This document shows, in pieces, positions 10,341-28,300 of a stretch of DNA of 64,000 nt; the stretch's first letter is position 1, and every line of letters starts with the position of its first letter. This DNA comes from Polytrichum commune. Lineage: Eukaryota; Streptophyta; Polytrichopsida; Polytrichales; Polytrichaceae. The stretch is taken from the NCBI GenBank assembly GCA_950295325.1, contig OX485805.1, positions 22,185,501 through 22,249,500 of the forward strand, read 5' to 3'. Under the pieces are notes generated by a model. That model saw only the letters and a list, made by a program, of their open reading frames with translations, was not told where the DNA came from and searched no databases. A program made the position numbers and the translations under genes.

Positions 10341-11078
10341 CAGACCTTGGATAGTTGGCCAAGTAGCATCACGTAGCTAAATTTTTCGGGCCCCTATTTG
10401 TCACTTAGCTTTAGCTAGCTAGGTTCACCGAACCTAGGATTCTTACTTAGCTTTAGCTAGCTAATTTTTTCAAATCTCTAATTTTCACTCAACTTCGACT
10501 AGCTAAAAAGTTGTGTGGCATGCATATTCATTCTAAACCATAGAGAAATCCATTCAAACGAAACCGAACAATATGTATTTGGTTGTATTGCTCTTAGTTG
10601 GCTCTGTATTTTCATGTTGTTGCACAAGATAAATTGAAAGGCTTAAAATTAGCACATATAGTTGGTTTTTTCACTTTCGACTGGCACTTGTGATAGATCA
10701 TCATCATCTTCATTTTCATTATCATCGGAATTGTCAATGTCATGGCAATTCACGATGAGGTGGAATCAAGGTGTTCCAAATCGAAGATTCCTTGACATCT
10801 GTTGGATTATTAAGAATCAAGCTCATGTTCAGTTTCAAAAACATAGTTGCTTCAACGAGTCCGGGTTTGAGAGATGACTGTTTGTGTGCAATGACATCAT
10901 TCATTCCGTTGAGATCACATTCAGATTCCAACTAGTTATTAGCTAACTTTAGCTAGCTAACTTTCCTCTCTTGGATTATGGCACTTGGTTTTAGCTAGCT
11001 ATTCTTTTTAGGCACCGAATTCTTGTGTAGCTTTAGCTAGCTAAATAGCTGCCCAATTAGTTAGCTGTCCAAGGTCTA
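10341..11078. mobile_element. Non-autonomous hAT element (738 bp)
   Basis: A perfect 8-bp target duplication, GAATGTTC, lies at 10333-10340 and 11079-11086. It encloses 14-bp terminal inverted repeats, CAGACCTTGGATAG and TAGACCTTGGACAG. An 8-bp duplication with (C/T)AG-type ends is diagnostic of the hAT superfamily. The outermost C/T mismatch is the same one known for maize Ac. Subterminal regions at both ends carry several copies of the palindrome TAGCTAGCTA, mostly as tttagctagcta, probable transposase-binding repeats. The interior has no transposase, so mobility would need a hAT transposase elsewhere in the genome. Confidence 0.85.
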
Positions 11079-11379
11079 GAATGTTCTAATTTTGGCATTA
11101 ATTAAAAAACATTGGAAGAAAGAAGTTGTTTGTGAAAAGTGACCTCATTGTAGAGTTGGATTACGCAGGTTTCGGGTTTTGCATAATTTGGTAGCCAAAG
11201 GCTGAGGGCTGTATTGCAGGGGCAGTGCCAAGCGATTGTCACTCTTTCTCCACCAAAGTCAGCTTCATACCTCCCTGCCTCTACGGGCTGCTCTCCTCTC
11301 GAAGATCTTGATGGTCTTGATGAATTTCCGCATCTTCAGCTAATTTACCATATTGCTAGTGCAGATGAACACTGATTTG

Positions 11380-12230
11380 ATTTTTCTTGAACGTCATTAG
11401 GATGTCCTTCACGTTGTTGGAGCCTGGGATGCTTGTTATGGAATATAATCATTTTTGTGAGGTCCACCGCTTCCTACCAACTGTCATTTCCAGAAACTAT
11501 GAAGTTCTCGAGGTTTGCAAACACAGATTTCTTTGGGCCCTCATCAGCAACACCTCACAGTCAAACGAAAAAATAATGGACTTTCTTTCCTGAAAGGTCC
11601 CTAGGAAGCCTTGCAATTTGGCATCAAAAACATTGCTGTCAAGGATTTTTGGATGAGACTCCTTTATGAGCGCTCTGTGCAGGATGGTGCCCTAATTCCT
11701 CAAGTGGAGTTCAGCTTCGTCATTCTAAGCTACACATGGCACAATCCTGACTGGACTCTTCAATCTTCTCTATTCCATTAAATGATACTCACATTGATGG
11801 CCACCCTTTGGCTCCAGCAATGTGGTCCACTTCCTCGCACAGGGCGTCGGCCCCTCCAAATGTTTCTGGTGCGACCAACTCTGCACCGATCAAGCTTCTG
11901 GCTAAGAGAAAGAGCTGGCAATTGGTGCAATGGATCTTTTGTACAATGTGCCTACAAAGTTGTCGTGGCTCTGGAGATATTGGATAACCAAAGAAGAGAT
12001 GGACGTGCTCGTTGATGATGATCCATATAGATGTGGGAACAGGACTCTGCAGGAGAGTGACTCTGTGGCTCATTTTTAGTACTCAGATTTGCCAACCAAC
12101 TTGTCTTTGCCAGCCTTGGTTTGACTAATGAGAAAAGCACTCACATTGCCACCATGTGGTTGCCAACTTTGCAGTACAAATCCTTCATCTCTCAAGCATG
12201 GATGCTCCACCACGTGTAGTATTTGCGCCT
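11380..12230 (+). pseudogene. Degraded coding-like DNA, family not recognised
   Basis: Protein-like stretches occur in alternating frames with stops between them. Near 11640 lies KDFWMRLLYERSVQDGAL. Near 11910-12060 there is a run containing VPTKLSWLWRYWITKEEMD. Near 12075-12215 a run contains ANQLVFASLGLTNEKS and MWLPTLQYKSFISQAW. This pattern suggests an old frameshifted gene on the plus strand or a decayed gene with unrecognised introns. I could not assign a family. Confidence 0.3.
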
Positions 12231-13944
12231 GCCTGCTGCAACCAGTCTAAACCAAACTCTTCTCTCAACTTGCGCATGCCGGAGGTGTTAACCAGTGAAG
12301 TGTACTGAACTCTCTCACGGCTGTAGATCATCAAAGAATGTAGGGAAGGTGGCACAGGAAGGAAATTTGAGCTGGTCTCTAAACCAAGGTTGGTTGGGAT
12401 TTCAGGTGCATTGAAAGGAGAGGTCTGTGGGAGTTGCTGGGATGCTACAAGATAGCTTTATTTGAACACGATTTGAGCAAATTTGCACATCACAACATTA
12501 TGAAGTTTTAAGGGATTGTGGCATGCTCGTTCACTATTATAATACATGAGATGTCTTGTCAGATGTGTAATTGCATCCCTGTATGGGAGTGAGGGTGTCA
12601 GCATGTTCTGCACAAGTAGCATTCAATACAAGCTTCATGAGATGTAATTCTCTGAACTTTTCTATTGTCAACCACTATGAGGTGTACACAAGGGAATACG
12701 TTCTTTGTTTGTCTTTTTCAAACATATATTACTGTGATACTAAGTAACTTTTGTGTACATTCTGTTGATGTTGAGAACTTTTTATGACCACATAGAGCTT
12801 GAACGCCTGGTTGCACTGTAATAATCCACATTTTAGTAACTCCTCAAGGTCAAAACTGAAAATTTTGTCTAGACCATAAGGCAAGTGGTAAGACATACTT
12901 CACACAAGTACGAAGACATGTAACACAGCATTGTGACAATGTTGCACTAATATCTGAATGCATTCTCTTTCATCCATGCACTCTCATTTTCCCATTACTG
13001 CACATACATTATGGAATTATATCAAGGTTACTGTGATAAAAATCAATGATGATGATCTGATCAGTGGCGCATGAAGTCGGTTTATCCAATAAGCTTGAAA
13101 GTCTGTTACCCATGTGGCCAAATTGTGGGCACTTCCAACTCCAGACATTTCTGACTGTTGGATCGGCTTGGACTCATCTCATCCAGGTAGCAGTTACAAA
13201 TCACAGACTGCCATTCAAGTTTCAAAATCAAAGTTTAGACACTAAATTTTAGGAGGACAAAGTGAAGATTCCCTTTCTCTTTAAGTGATCACACATGCCC
13301 TCCCAATTGTGTTAACTATGAACCTTATAATGCTGTCTATATTTTGAGCACATAGTCCAATCTCATCATAACACATGGCTGCAAGCCTTGCCTTGTACTA
13401 CTCAAATATAGGTGTTCAATCAACAAGAGTGACCAGATAAGGCCCACATACCTTGACATTGTGCAAGTAAGATGGACATTGCTCTTGATTCGTGGTAGAG
13501 GGCATGTGATCACGAAGTAGTACACACAAGTCTGCCAAATTGAGGGCTGATACAAGGGAGGGACTTGGTTGGTGGATTGGTGAGTTGGTGCTTTTGTGCA
13601 TCAAGTGGCAGCTTCTCTGCACCTTGAAAGAACTTCATTCCACCTCGTGCAAGTCTAATGCCTTTTGCAACACCTGTTCAACACCAGATTTTTGTGGCAC
13701 TTATGCCCCATCTAATTCCTCAGCTTTCCATTGACCAGCTCAATTTTTTCGTATCAATGGGGTGACATTGATCAATGAGAAACATATAATCCCAATTTGC
13801 TGAACTTATAAAGGACTGAAGGTGCATGTCTCACTTGATCATTTCTGAGCATCAATTCATCAACTCCTCTTCGTGAAGTTATAGCTATCCCTTCAATATT
13901 CAACTTCCTCAAGTGGTGGTGCTTTGCAAATAGGTTGAGAAAGA
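12231..13944. other. Intergenic, nothing supported
   Basis: Mixed-composition DNA with only short random frames. No RNA gene or clear repeat structure was seen. Confidence 0.4.
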
Positions 13945-14308
13945 ATGTCTCTGGCTGTTCATATTCCACACCATCTTCTCCAGCTAGCTCTGGTAGCTTG
14001 TTTGCTCATCAACCAAGCCTCATGCAGAGTGACAATCCAAAACTGGACAACTGGGGCAATGATATTGGTGACAGCAAATCCCGTGGCACCTCCGAAGAAT
14101 TGGAGCCCAACAAGTGGATCCAGTACACCACCACCAATGGTGTGAGTGGCATCTTCACTACCGTGAATCAGATCAATGACAACATTGTCACAATTATGCT
14201 CTACGAGAATCAAACCCTCCCCTGGTGACCAACATCAAGGACTCAATTGATGACATTCTCATCGACACCCAGGGCCACAAGATCCGAACTGTCTTCATCA
14301 ACCTTTGA
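13945..14308 (+). pseudogene. Possible small secreted-protein gene, frameshifted
   Basis: An ATG at 13945 opens a signal-peptide-like leader, with hydrophobic core HLLQLALVACLLINQASC, followed by VTIQNWTTGAMILVTAN. Coding-like sequence then moves to another frame (KWIQYTTTNGVSGIFTTV, ending before 14228). It continues in a third frame to a TGA near 14308 (IDDILIDTQGHKIRTVFINL). No splice sites in the right places join these pieces. It looks like a small secreted beta-rich protein gene broken by two frameshifts, or a gene with sequence errors. No family recognised. Confidence 0.35.
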
Positions 14309-15113
14309 TATTGTATACAGATAAGAATGTGCAAAGGTAACCTTCAGAGTCCTTGTTTGTGTTGTACCTTGAAAATCTATATTCACTTTAAAGACGTTGA
14401 CAATGGGAATAGAACATTGCTGAGGTAAATACCTGTTGATGTATGTATATCTACGTATAAAACACCTACCAGTGTTCTTTGCAAGTTCCCAAGTAAAATA
14501 ATTGCAATCTTCAAATCCGGGATGCGCATCGCCATCTGAGTACTGGTTTCACCTCAAAGCCAACTCCAGGGGCAGAGTGAAAAAATGAAGACGATTTGAC
14601 ACTCAAAATCATACTTCACAGGCGACCCACACAAAGACCGGTCCTGAATACTTGCAAGATCAGCTGCCGTGTTTCTGTTAACTCAGATAGTGCAGCCGCT
14701 ATAGGATCTTCTACAAGAATAGCAGCTTGCATGTGATTGATATATGCATAACAAAGGTCTATCGAGGTTATAACCATGAAGGGAAGGATCTTTAGTTGCA
14801 ATGTTTTAAATTTGTGTTGATTTAAGTGAACCAGTGAAAGTAAGTTGAAGCCCAATTCTTGTACACAGGTGTCTTGAAACAGTGTGTAACAAGTTCCCCG
14901 CCCCATCATGGACGTGACTGAGCATACAACAGGCAGACAATATATTCCTCTCCATGGCCAAAAATGTGACATTGCTTTAAATCTTTACCTCACATGATAC
15001 ATTGTGGCTTGTCTAAGAAGCCTACCTTTACTCAGCTCCTGATCAATCTGCATATATGACACCGCCTAATGTGTGTTTGTTGAGAGATGGTCCCTCCAAA
15101 TTTTGAAGCTAAA
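14309..15113. other. Intergenic / 3' flank of the glutamyl-tRNA synthetase gene
   Basis: No coding region is supported. The part next to 15113 would hold the minus-strand 3' UTR, but I see no decisive polyadenylation signal. Confidence 0.4.
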
Positions 15114-21142
<6,029 letters not shown>

Positions 21143-21190
21143 CCTAGGTGGCACACTCCACAAGGCTCCCGGTAGGCCCGGTGGTAAAAG

Positions 21191-21256
21191 TGCTCCGCCG
21201 TGTCACCCTTCAAACTGTGCTCCGCCGTGTCACCCTTCAAACTGTGCTCCGTTGTG
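21191..21256. repeat. 27-bp tandem repeat
   Basis: Two perfect 27-bp units (21191-21217 and 21218-21244), each beginning tgctccgccgtgtcaccc, are followed by a diverged partial third. They lie just upstream of the glutamyl-tRNA synthetase start and could lie in its promoter. Confidence 0.85.
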
Positions 21257-22399
21257 GCTCGAAGAACTTGTTACACTTGTTGAGGTTTACCTAACTTAAC
21301 GCTAACCTAAGCCAGAATCTTGAACATCTTTGGAATGTTTATTTGGAAGGAGACGGATGTGGAATTGTGTCTAAACTCAAATTTGGAAACATCAGGGTTT
21401 CATACGCAGTCTTTTACGAAAAGCTGAAATTTACACTTTCATATGGAACTGTGAACAAAGGACTGCCGTTCTTGATGAAGAAACTTTGCTGGAAGATGTG
21501 CATTGATGGAGAGAATGTCCTTCCTTGTGTGCGTTGAGTGTTTCTGTGAACGACTTATTTCTTCAGCTAGGTTAGGACCTAATATGTGGAATCTTTTTCT
21601 TCTCAACACACTAAAAACCCATAACCCAAAACTTACGCCCTTGAATGTATGTATGTATGTAGTGGGAAGTGGTATAGGCAGATCGGTGTAATTGCACACA
21701 GGCTAAAGAAGTTGTTAAGTTCCACTAGTTTCCATCTGTCAATGGCTGAGAAGGTTCTGGAATTTTGGGATGTTGGGCATAGTGCTGATGATCTATCATC
21801 TCAAGAAATGCATCAGGTGGACACTACAAAAACATTCTGAGTCTGTTGGAAAGCATCATGCAGATGCAGGCATCTGCCAAGTCAAGTAGAGATGCATTTG
21901 CATCACAAGAAGATCAACAATTAAGTGTCCCATGAAAGTTCATCAATAGTGATATTACATGTCAAGATATGAAGATGGTTAGTCCACAAGAAACACCACT
22001 TCCATTCAATATATAATGAAGAGATAAATCATAGTCTCTTGATCTATGGAATGGCACAGTTGCAGTCTGTTTACAAGTGTGGAGACCAATTCGTCACTTG
22101 ATTTGGTGCAAACAGCAAGGACATGAACAGACAGGAACATACGGAGAGGGCCATTTCAGCCTGGCCTCCAACCATCAAATAATATTGTAACCCAGTTGGC
22201 TACTAGTGTGAGCCTATTGTATTCCATCTATCCAAGTAAATGTTGCACTTTCCAAAGAATTCATCATGAATTGAACCTACAATATATCCTGCTAAAATCT
22301 AGGCACTAAGTCCCTCTGATACAACTTGCGTTACATGGTAATAAATCTTCTCAGTTACCTGTGAGTAAATTGACCTACAAAAAAGTGTCACCAATCTAT
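21257..22399. other. Intergenic between the two synthetase genes
   Basis: No gene is supported. It must contain the leucyl gene's 3' UTR on the right and upstream sequence of the glutamyl gene on the left. A short gtatgtatgtatg run occurs near 21647-21660. Confidence 0.45.
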
Positions 22400-25300
22400 T
22401 TATATTATCAAGTTTAGTATCCTACCCGGTACATAAATTGTTTTCTTGATAGTTTTACCATCAAGGAATTTTGCGAAGTTAGCATCATCGCCTACTGCTG
22501 CAAATGCTGCAGCCTGATCAGCTCCTACCGCTACCTGAATTGTGCCCCTCGTCTTGCCATTGAACTGCACAGGAAGAGTTATTGTATCTTCTTTGAGATA
22601 CTCTTCTGATGCCTGCAGAAAAACAAGAACCGAGTGTTAAAAGTAGCTGATGTATACCAAACACCTATATCTCTCATCAAGCATATATTGGCTACACATG
22701 CAGGAAACGAATTTGAGGGATTAGTAAGGAAGATGTATTCAGAAGAAAGTACCTCAGGCCAGGGTTCATATGCCAGACTCTCAGAATGGCCTAACCTACT
22801 CCATAGCTCCTCTGCTAAATGAGGAGCCAATGGGGACAGCAATAAAACAAATGATTCCAACACTTGCTTTGGTCGGTTGCTCCACTGGACATCAAGACAG
22901 TATTGAGTTAGTCACAAAATGGCCAAAAAGAAATCACTCCTTGGCTGCGAGACCTATATGCCATCATCAACTAGGTATCATCTAAACTTATAGCCATCAA
23001 CATGGAACTTAATAATATGACTGCAGATATGGATTATATTAGTTACCTTATTTGCAGTGTTGATAAACTCCATCATTGCTGATATTGCAGTGTTGAAGCG
23101 CATGTTTTCAATCTCCTCTGTCACCTGTCAATTGTTTCCATTTTCGTAAACCACTGAAGAGAATCTCTCATTTCAATAAACTCCACATCTGGAATGTGTC
23201 TCATACCAATAAAAATGACGCATCAAACCAGGATTTCTCATAAGCAAGCTGTTGGCCACAAAATTGATACTAGACTGTTTGTAAATCTTGACAAAACTAA
23301 GCACATGCAGGATGTTGTCAGTTGACCATTAGTTACCAAAATCTCAGAGAGGTGACCCAATTTTCCATAACCTATTGAAACATATCTTAACCTATGAATT
23401 GATAACAAGAATGAAACTAACCTTGTTGATACATTGATGTAGAGTTCTGAGCTGGTCCCGGGTGGGTTCAGTGTCAGTTGCAATGGTATGGGCTGGATAG
23501 GTTCCTCCTGGCAGGGGTGTGCCAACTACAAGCCTCCAGGCACGGCCCAAAAACCTATGCACACCTTCAACTCCATTTGTGCTCCAAATCTTTGTATCTC
23601 TGATGTGCAACCATGGATCTTGTCAGATTCAAATGCAATGGAGAACAAAATAATTGAGAAAACGTTGAACAAAGGGATGGGGTAAGTCACACACCTTAGT
23701 GGACCCATGAACATTTCATACAGGCGCAGTGAATCAGCACCATACTCTGACACAATATCATCTGGATTGACGACATTGCCACGGCTTTTGCTCATTTTAT
23801 GAGCCCTTGAATTTACCCGTACACTTGGATCATTTTTGAGGACGTATGACTCTCCCATCTTGACCACCTTTAAAAAAATTGCAAGAAATAGAATTGTGCA
23901 AGTCAATACTCAGACGGTGATGCATTTTGCAGACCAGTATACCCAACTATATTTTTAAGATATGAAGTAAATTGAAGTTAGACACTGGAAATTAAATGAA
24001 ATAATTTGGTATTATTGATATCAACAGAAAAGGACACATTTTCACCTATGTGAAATTTGCACTCATGTATGGTGTTAAAATTTCTGGAAGAGGCAAAATT
24101 TCAAACGGAAGATCATCGCTTACAAAGTTTTCTGGAATCCGTTCATCCTTGTAGGAGTCACTCCCATCAACCACATCCGCGGAAACAAACTTTCCATCCC
24201 TTGTGTCTCTAAAAGCAGTGTACTCAACCTGCCACAACCAATCGTTGACAGTCAATCAAATCATAACAAGAACTCTGATGCATTCAAGAGGATTCATAAT
24301 TGAATTCCTCAACAAACTGCAGATCACACAGGTCATAAATCAAGTACACCTTAAATGCATTTTTTATGCAGACTCGCTTACATCCCATAAAAGAGTCAAT
24401 TATGATTTGTTCTATGGAGAGGTGGAAGAACTAAGCACCTCGCCGAGAATCATCCCTTGATTCACCAGACACTGGAATGGCTCTTTAGTGGACACCACAC
24501 CAATGTCATAAAGCACCTGTTTAAATGCATGATTTATGAGAAGTAAGTTAGTTCACAATCTGCTGAAACATTAGTGTTCCCAAAAAGAAACTATAAGCAA
24601 AGGGGAAACAGAATGTCAAGAAACTGAAGGCCAAAGAATTCCAGATACGAGAACGTTATAGATGATTTTGCCTTGTGCCAGAAGCGCGCATATAGAAGGT
24701 GTAAAACTGAGTGCTCTGCTCCTCCTACATACAAGTCTACTGGACCCCAGTATCTGCATTCAGATGACCACTCCATTACTATTAAGGCCTTTCAATAATA
24801 ACAAAGAATAAGCCATATCCAACTATGACAATTATATCAAAACATGGACAACATGAACAAATTGTCTTCCGAATTACAAGAGCTTGATACTAAATACATC
24901 ATGTTCTAACTTAAGAGACTATGTACCTCTCCTTTTCAGGATCTACAAGAGCATTTGCATTTTTGGGATCCATGAACCTCAAGTAGTACCTGCTCACAGA
25001 GACAAGCAATGAGTTTGCTGAGACACAGAAACACACAATGACAAATATTTGAAAAACCTGGATTGAAACAAATCCAAAAAAATTAAAATCAAAAGAATCA
25101 AAAACCTGGATAGCAAGCTATAGATGACTAGAGATATCATTGTAGGTATCTTATGTTCATATTAAAAAAGCAGTCAGGAACTCTCGCCATTACTACAAGA
25201 ACTTCACAACATACTCCTTGAGAAAGAAAGAACAATTGCAAGTATATACAACTTCAACATGGTAAACACAAGTACCAGCAAGAGCCAGCCCACTGGGGCA

Positions 25301-28300
25301 TCGTATTTGTTTCTCGCATTGCAGGTTTACCCGACTCTGCATCAATAGTTTGCACCTGTCAGTCACCCCACCATAATGTTTAGTCAGATTATCTCTCAAA
25401 TGAAATTTAACCAATTGCTAAGAAGTCACACGTGTATCAAGGAATAACACATATAGAGGCTCAAATATGGTAAACTTCAACCACTAAATTTCTCAAGGAA
25501 GTGAAGGCTACCCAAGAAGTGGCTTTCGCAAGTGGTGGTTCGCCAGTCCCAGTCGGTGTAAATTCGTCAATCTCAGGCAAAGTCAGTGGCAAGTCACTCT
25601 CTGGTACTGCCTTCACCTCACCATTTTCCAGTAAGATAAGTGGGAATGGTTCTCCCCAATAACGTTGTCTTGCAAAAAGCCAATCCCGTAGTTTATAGTT
25701 CACCTTCAGCAAAAAAAAGGCAAAGTGAGTGGTGACACTTCAGGACTCTTGGTACAGCTCAACCAAAGGTGCCCCAAGTCACTCTGACAAATTCAAGATG
25801 ATGCCTTTGCCTCTCCTCCAAATACTTATCCTATTTGATGTTCGCAAAATCTTGAACTAGCATGTGCAACACACCAAAGCACAGCATTGTTTGTGCTCTC
25901 AGGGCCACTTTACACTCTGGCCAAGAGCCATGACCATGAGAGTGTGACGGGCCATGAAATTCATCGGAAGGTTGTACAATGGAATATTGAAATTGAATTT
26001 CGTGTGGTCACCAGCCTTCAAGTGTAAAGACATACGTGACTGGGTTCTCAACTGAATGCTATTTCATTACCATCCTATTCATGTGGGCCCTTCTACACAA
26101 TAAGTTTATCATAAATCAAGTGTCATGGTCTCCCGGTTTTGTGGTAGACCCACCTCTTTGAGGTGGGCTTGATGCAAAATCCGGTAGACCATGAAACATA
26201 ATCCATTGCATGCCATGTAGGACTCCATGTAGGTTTTCCATCCATTCAAACTTCCTTGGTCCCTTATGCCCTCAAGCTCCAGTGTAAAGTGAAATGGAAC
26301 GGCCTTCACATTTTCCACCATTTAGAGATTTCAGATTTCAATGATCGTGGACCCTCAACCATTGGTGTAAGGGCCCCTCGGGCCTCAAACTAGGTTTTGA
26401 AAGGCTTGTTTACCATGGTGTACCTGTTTCTTTCCAAGTCCTTTGTGCTCAAGCCATTCAACCACTTTGGCCCCTGCTTTACTTGTAGACAACCCATTCA
26501 GATCAACTTCATATGAGGAATTCACAAGTCGCCCATCTCCAGAATATGCTTTCTCCTGATCCCACTCCTTGCCATCACCGGGAGAGACAACAAGACGCAT
26601 TGGAAGCTTGAAAGTAACTGCAAACTCAAAATCTCTGGAATCATGGGCAGGTACAGCCATGATTGCTCCTGTGCCATAACTGAAACAGCACACACAATCT
26701 CAGAGTCCGCTTGGATTTTTTGCATTAAAATCCCACTGGTGAAATGCCTTAGTCAAAGATACTCTGTATTATTGATCAACTTCCTGAGATTACAAAGAAT
26801 TACACAGAACAAGAGACTCAAACACATGTATGGTGAAGGTGGTACTAATACATGAAAGAACTGTGCTCTTGTTGTCCTTCCCAAATACATAATAATAATA
26901 TTCTCGCGCAAGTGTGCATGCATGCAATTAGACTGGTAGTAAACCAATTTAGACCATCTACAAACTAAAAGATTGCCTTCTCCTGAAGAGGTGTATGCCA
27001 AGATAGGTAATCTACTCTTCAATTCCCTAGGCTCTCCTCGTCTGCAACTAAAGGTTTTCCATGGCCTAAAAACAGAACACCATTACATTTCTATTCCAAA
27101 ACTCAAGAGGCTATTATGATGGGAATCAGGAGGACCAACCATACAAAATAAACAGAATCAAAAGACAAAACTGCAACCAAACCCACCTGCCTAGTACATA
27201 GTCAGCCACCCAGACTGGGATGGCTTCTGCTGTTGCTGGATTCTTTGCGTAAGTACCTGTAAACACACCAGTTTTCACTTTCTGGAGTTCTGTTCTCTCC
27301 AGATCACTCTTTCTAAGAGCAGCTTCAACATATTCCCTTACCTGCAAGAGACAAGTGTTTTTTGTCACACATCAGTTTTATCCATCTAGGATTCTATGTG
27401 GCGACAGTAGAAGGACAAGCATTCATTTTGATCTATGCAGCACACAGTAACTGCATGACCCCCTACACATATTTATTATTCTAAACACATAATTCTTGCT
27501 CACCAATGAAGACGCACTAGGAAAGCCAACTCTGTTGTCATTAATCTTGCAAACCCTTTTACTGCAAACTGTCAAGTTATTACAGATCTGACCACTGAAG
27601 GAGAAAACATGTTGCCAAACAGCTGCATATATACCTTATCCAAAGCATGAATTTCAACAGCTAGGTGCCAAACAGTGTCAGTATGCCGGAAAAACCATTA
27701 ACTTTGACAAGAAAATGGATAATGTTCTTACTGCGTCTTTCTGATCCACTGAGGTTATTTGATCCAGTAAAGGATGCTCTGGACCTACAACAAGATACCT
27801 GTGAAGACACCATTCAAAGAAAACCCCTTCACATAAGCGTTTTTGAAATATTCAACATGTCCTTATCTCCTCGCTAGCTCTATAAAACAGAGGCTAAGAT
27901 CAATATTTCTAAATAATATTAGGATAAAAGTTTCTGAAAGCTTGATGACTTACGTGGCCCCACACAAGGTGTCAGGTCTGGTAGTATAAACCCGAATGGT
28001 CAGGTCGTGCAATTCCCCACCACTGTCTAAGATATGAAACCCAACTTCCGCACCTTCGGAGCGACCAATCCAATTTCGCTGCATGTCCTTGATGCTCTCT
28101 GGCCAATCCAATCCCTCTAAATCCTCCAGTAAACGGTCAGCATACTCTGTAATTTTAAGCATCCACTGTCTCATTGGCTGCCATACATACAAATCATAGA
28201 CCAAAAACTTAGTCTCAACTCCAACAAAAAAGTCATGCCCAAAATGGGGTACCATGTACATAATTAAGGCATAATCAAACAAAGGGCTCAGGAATTCTCA

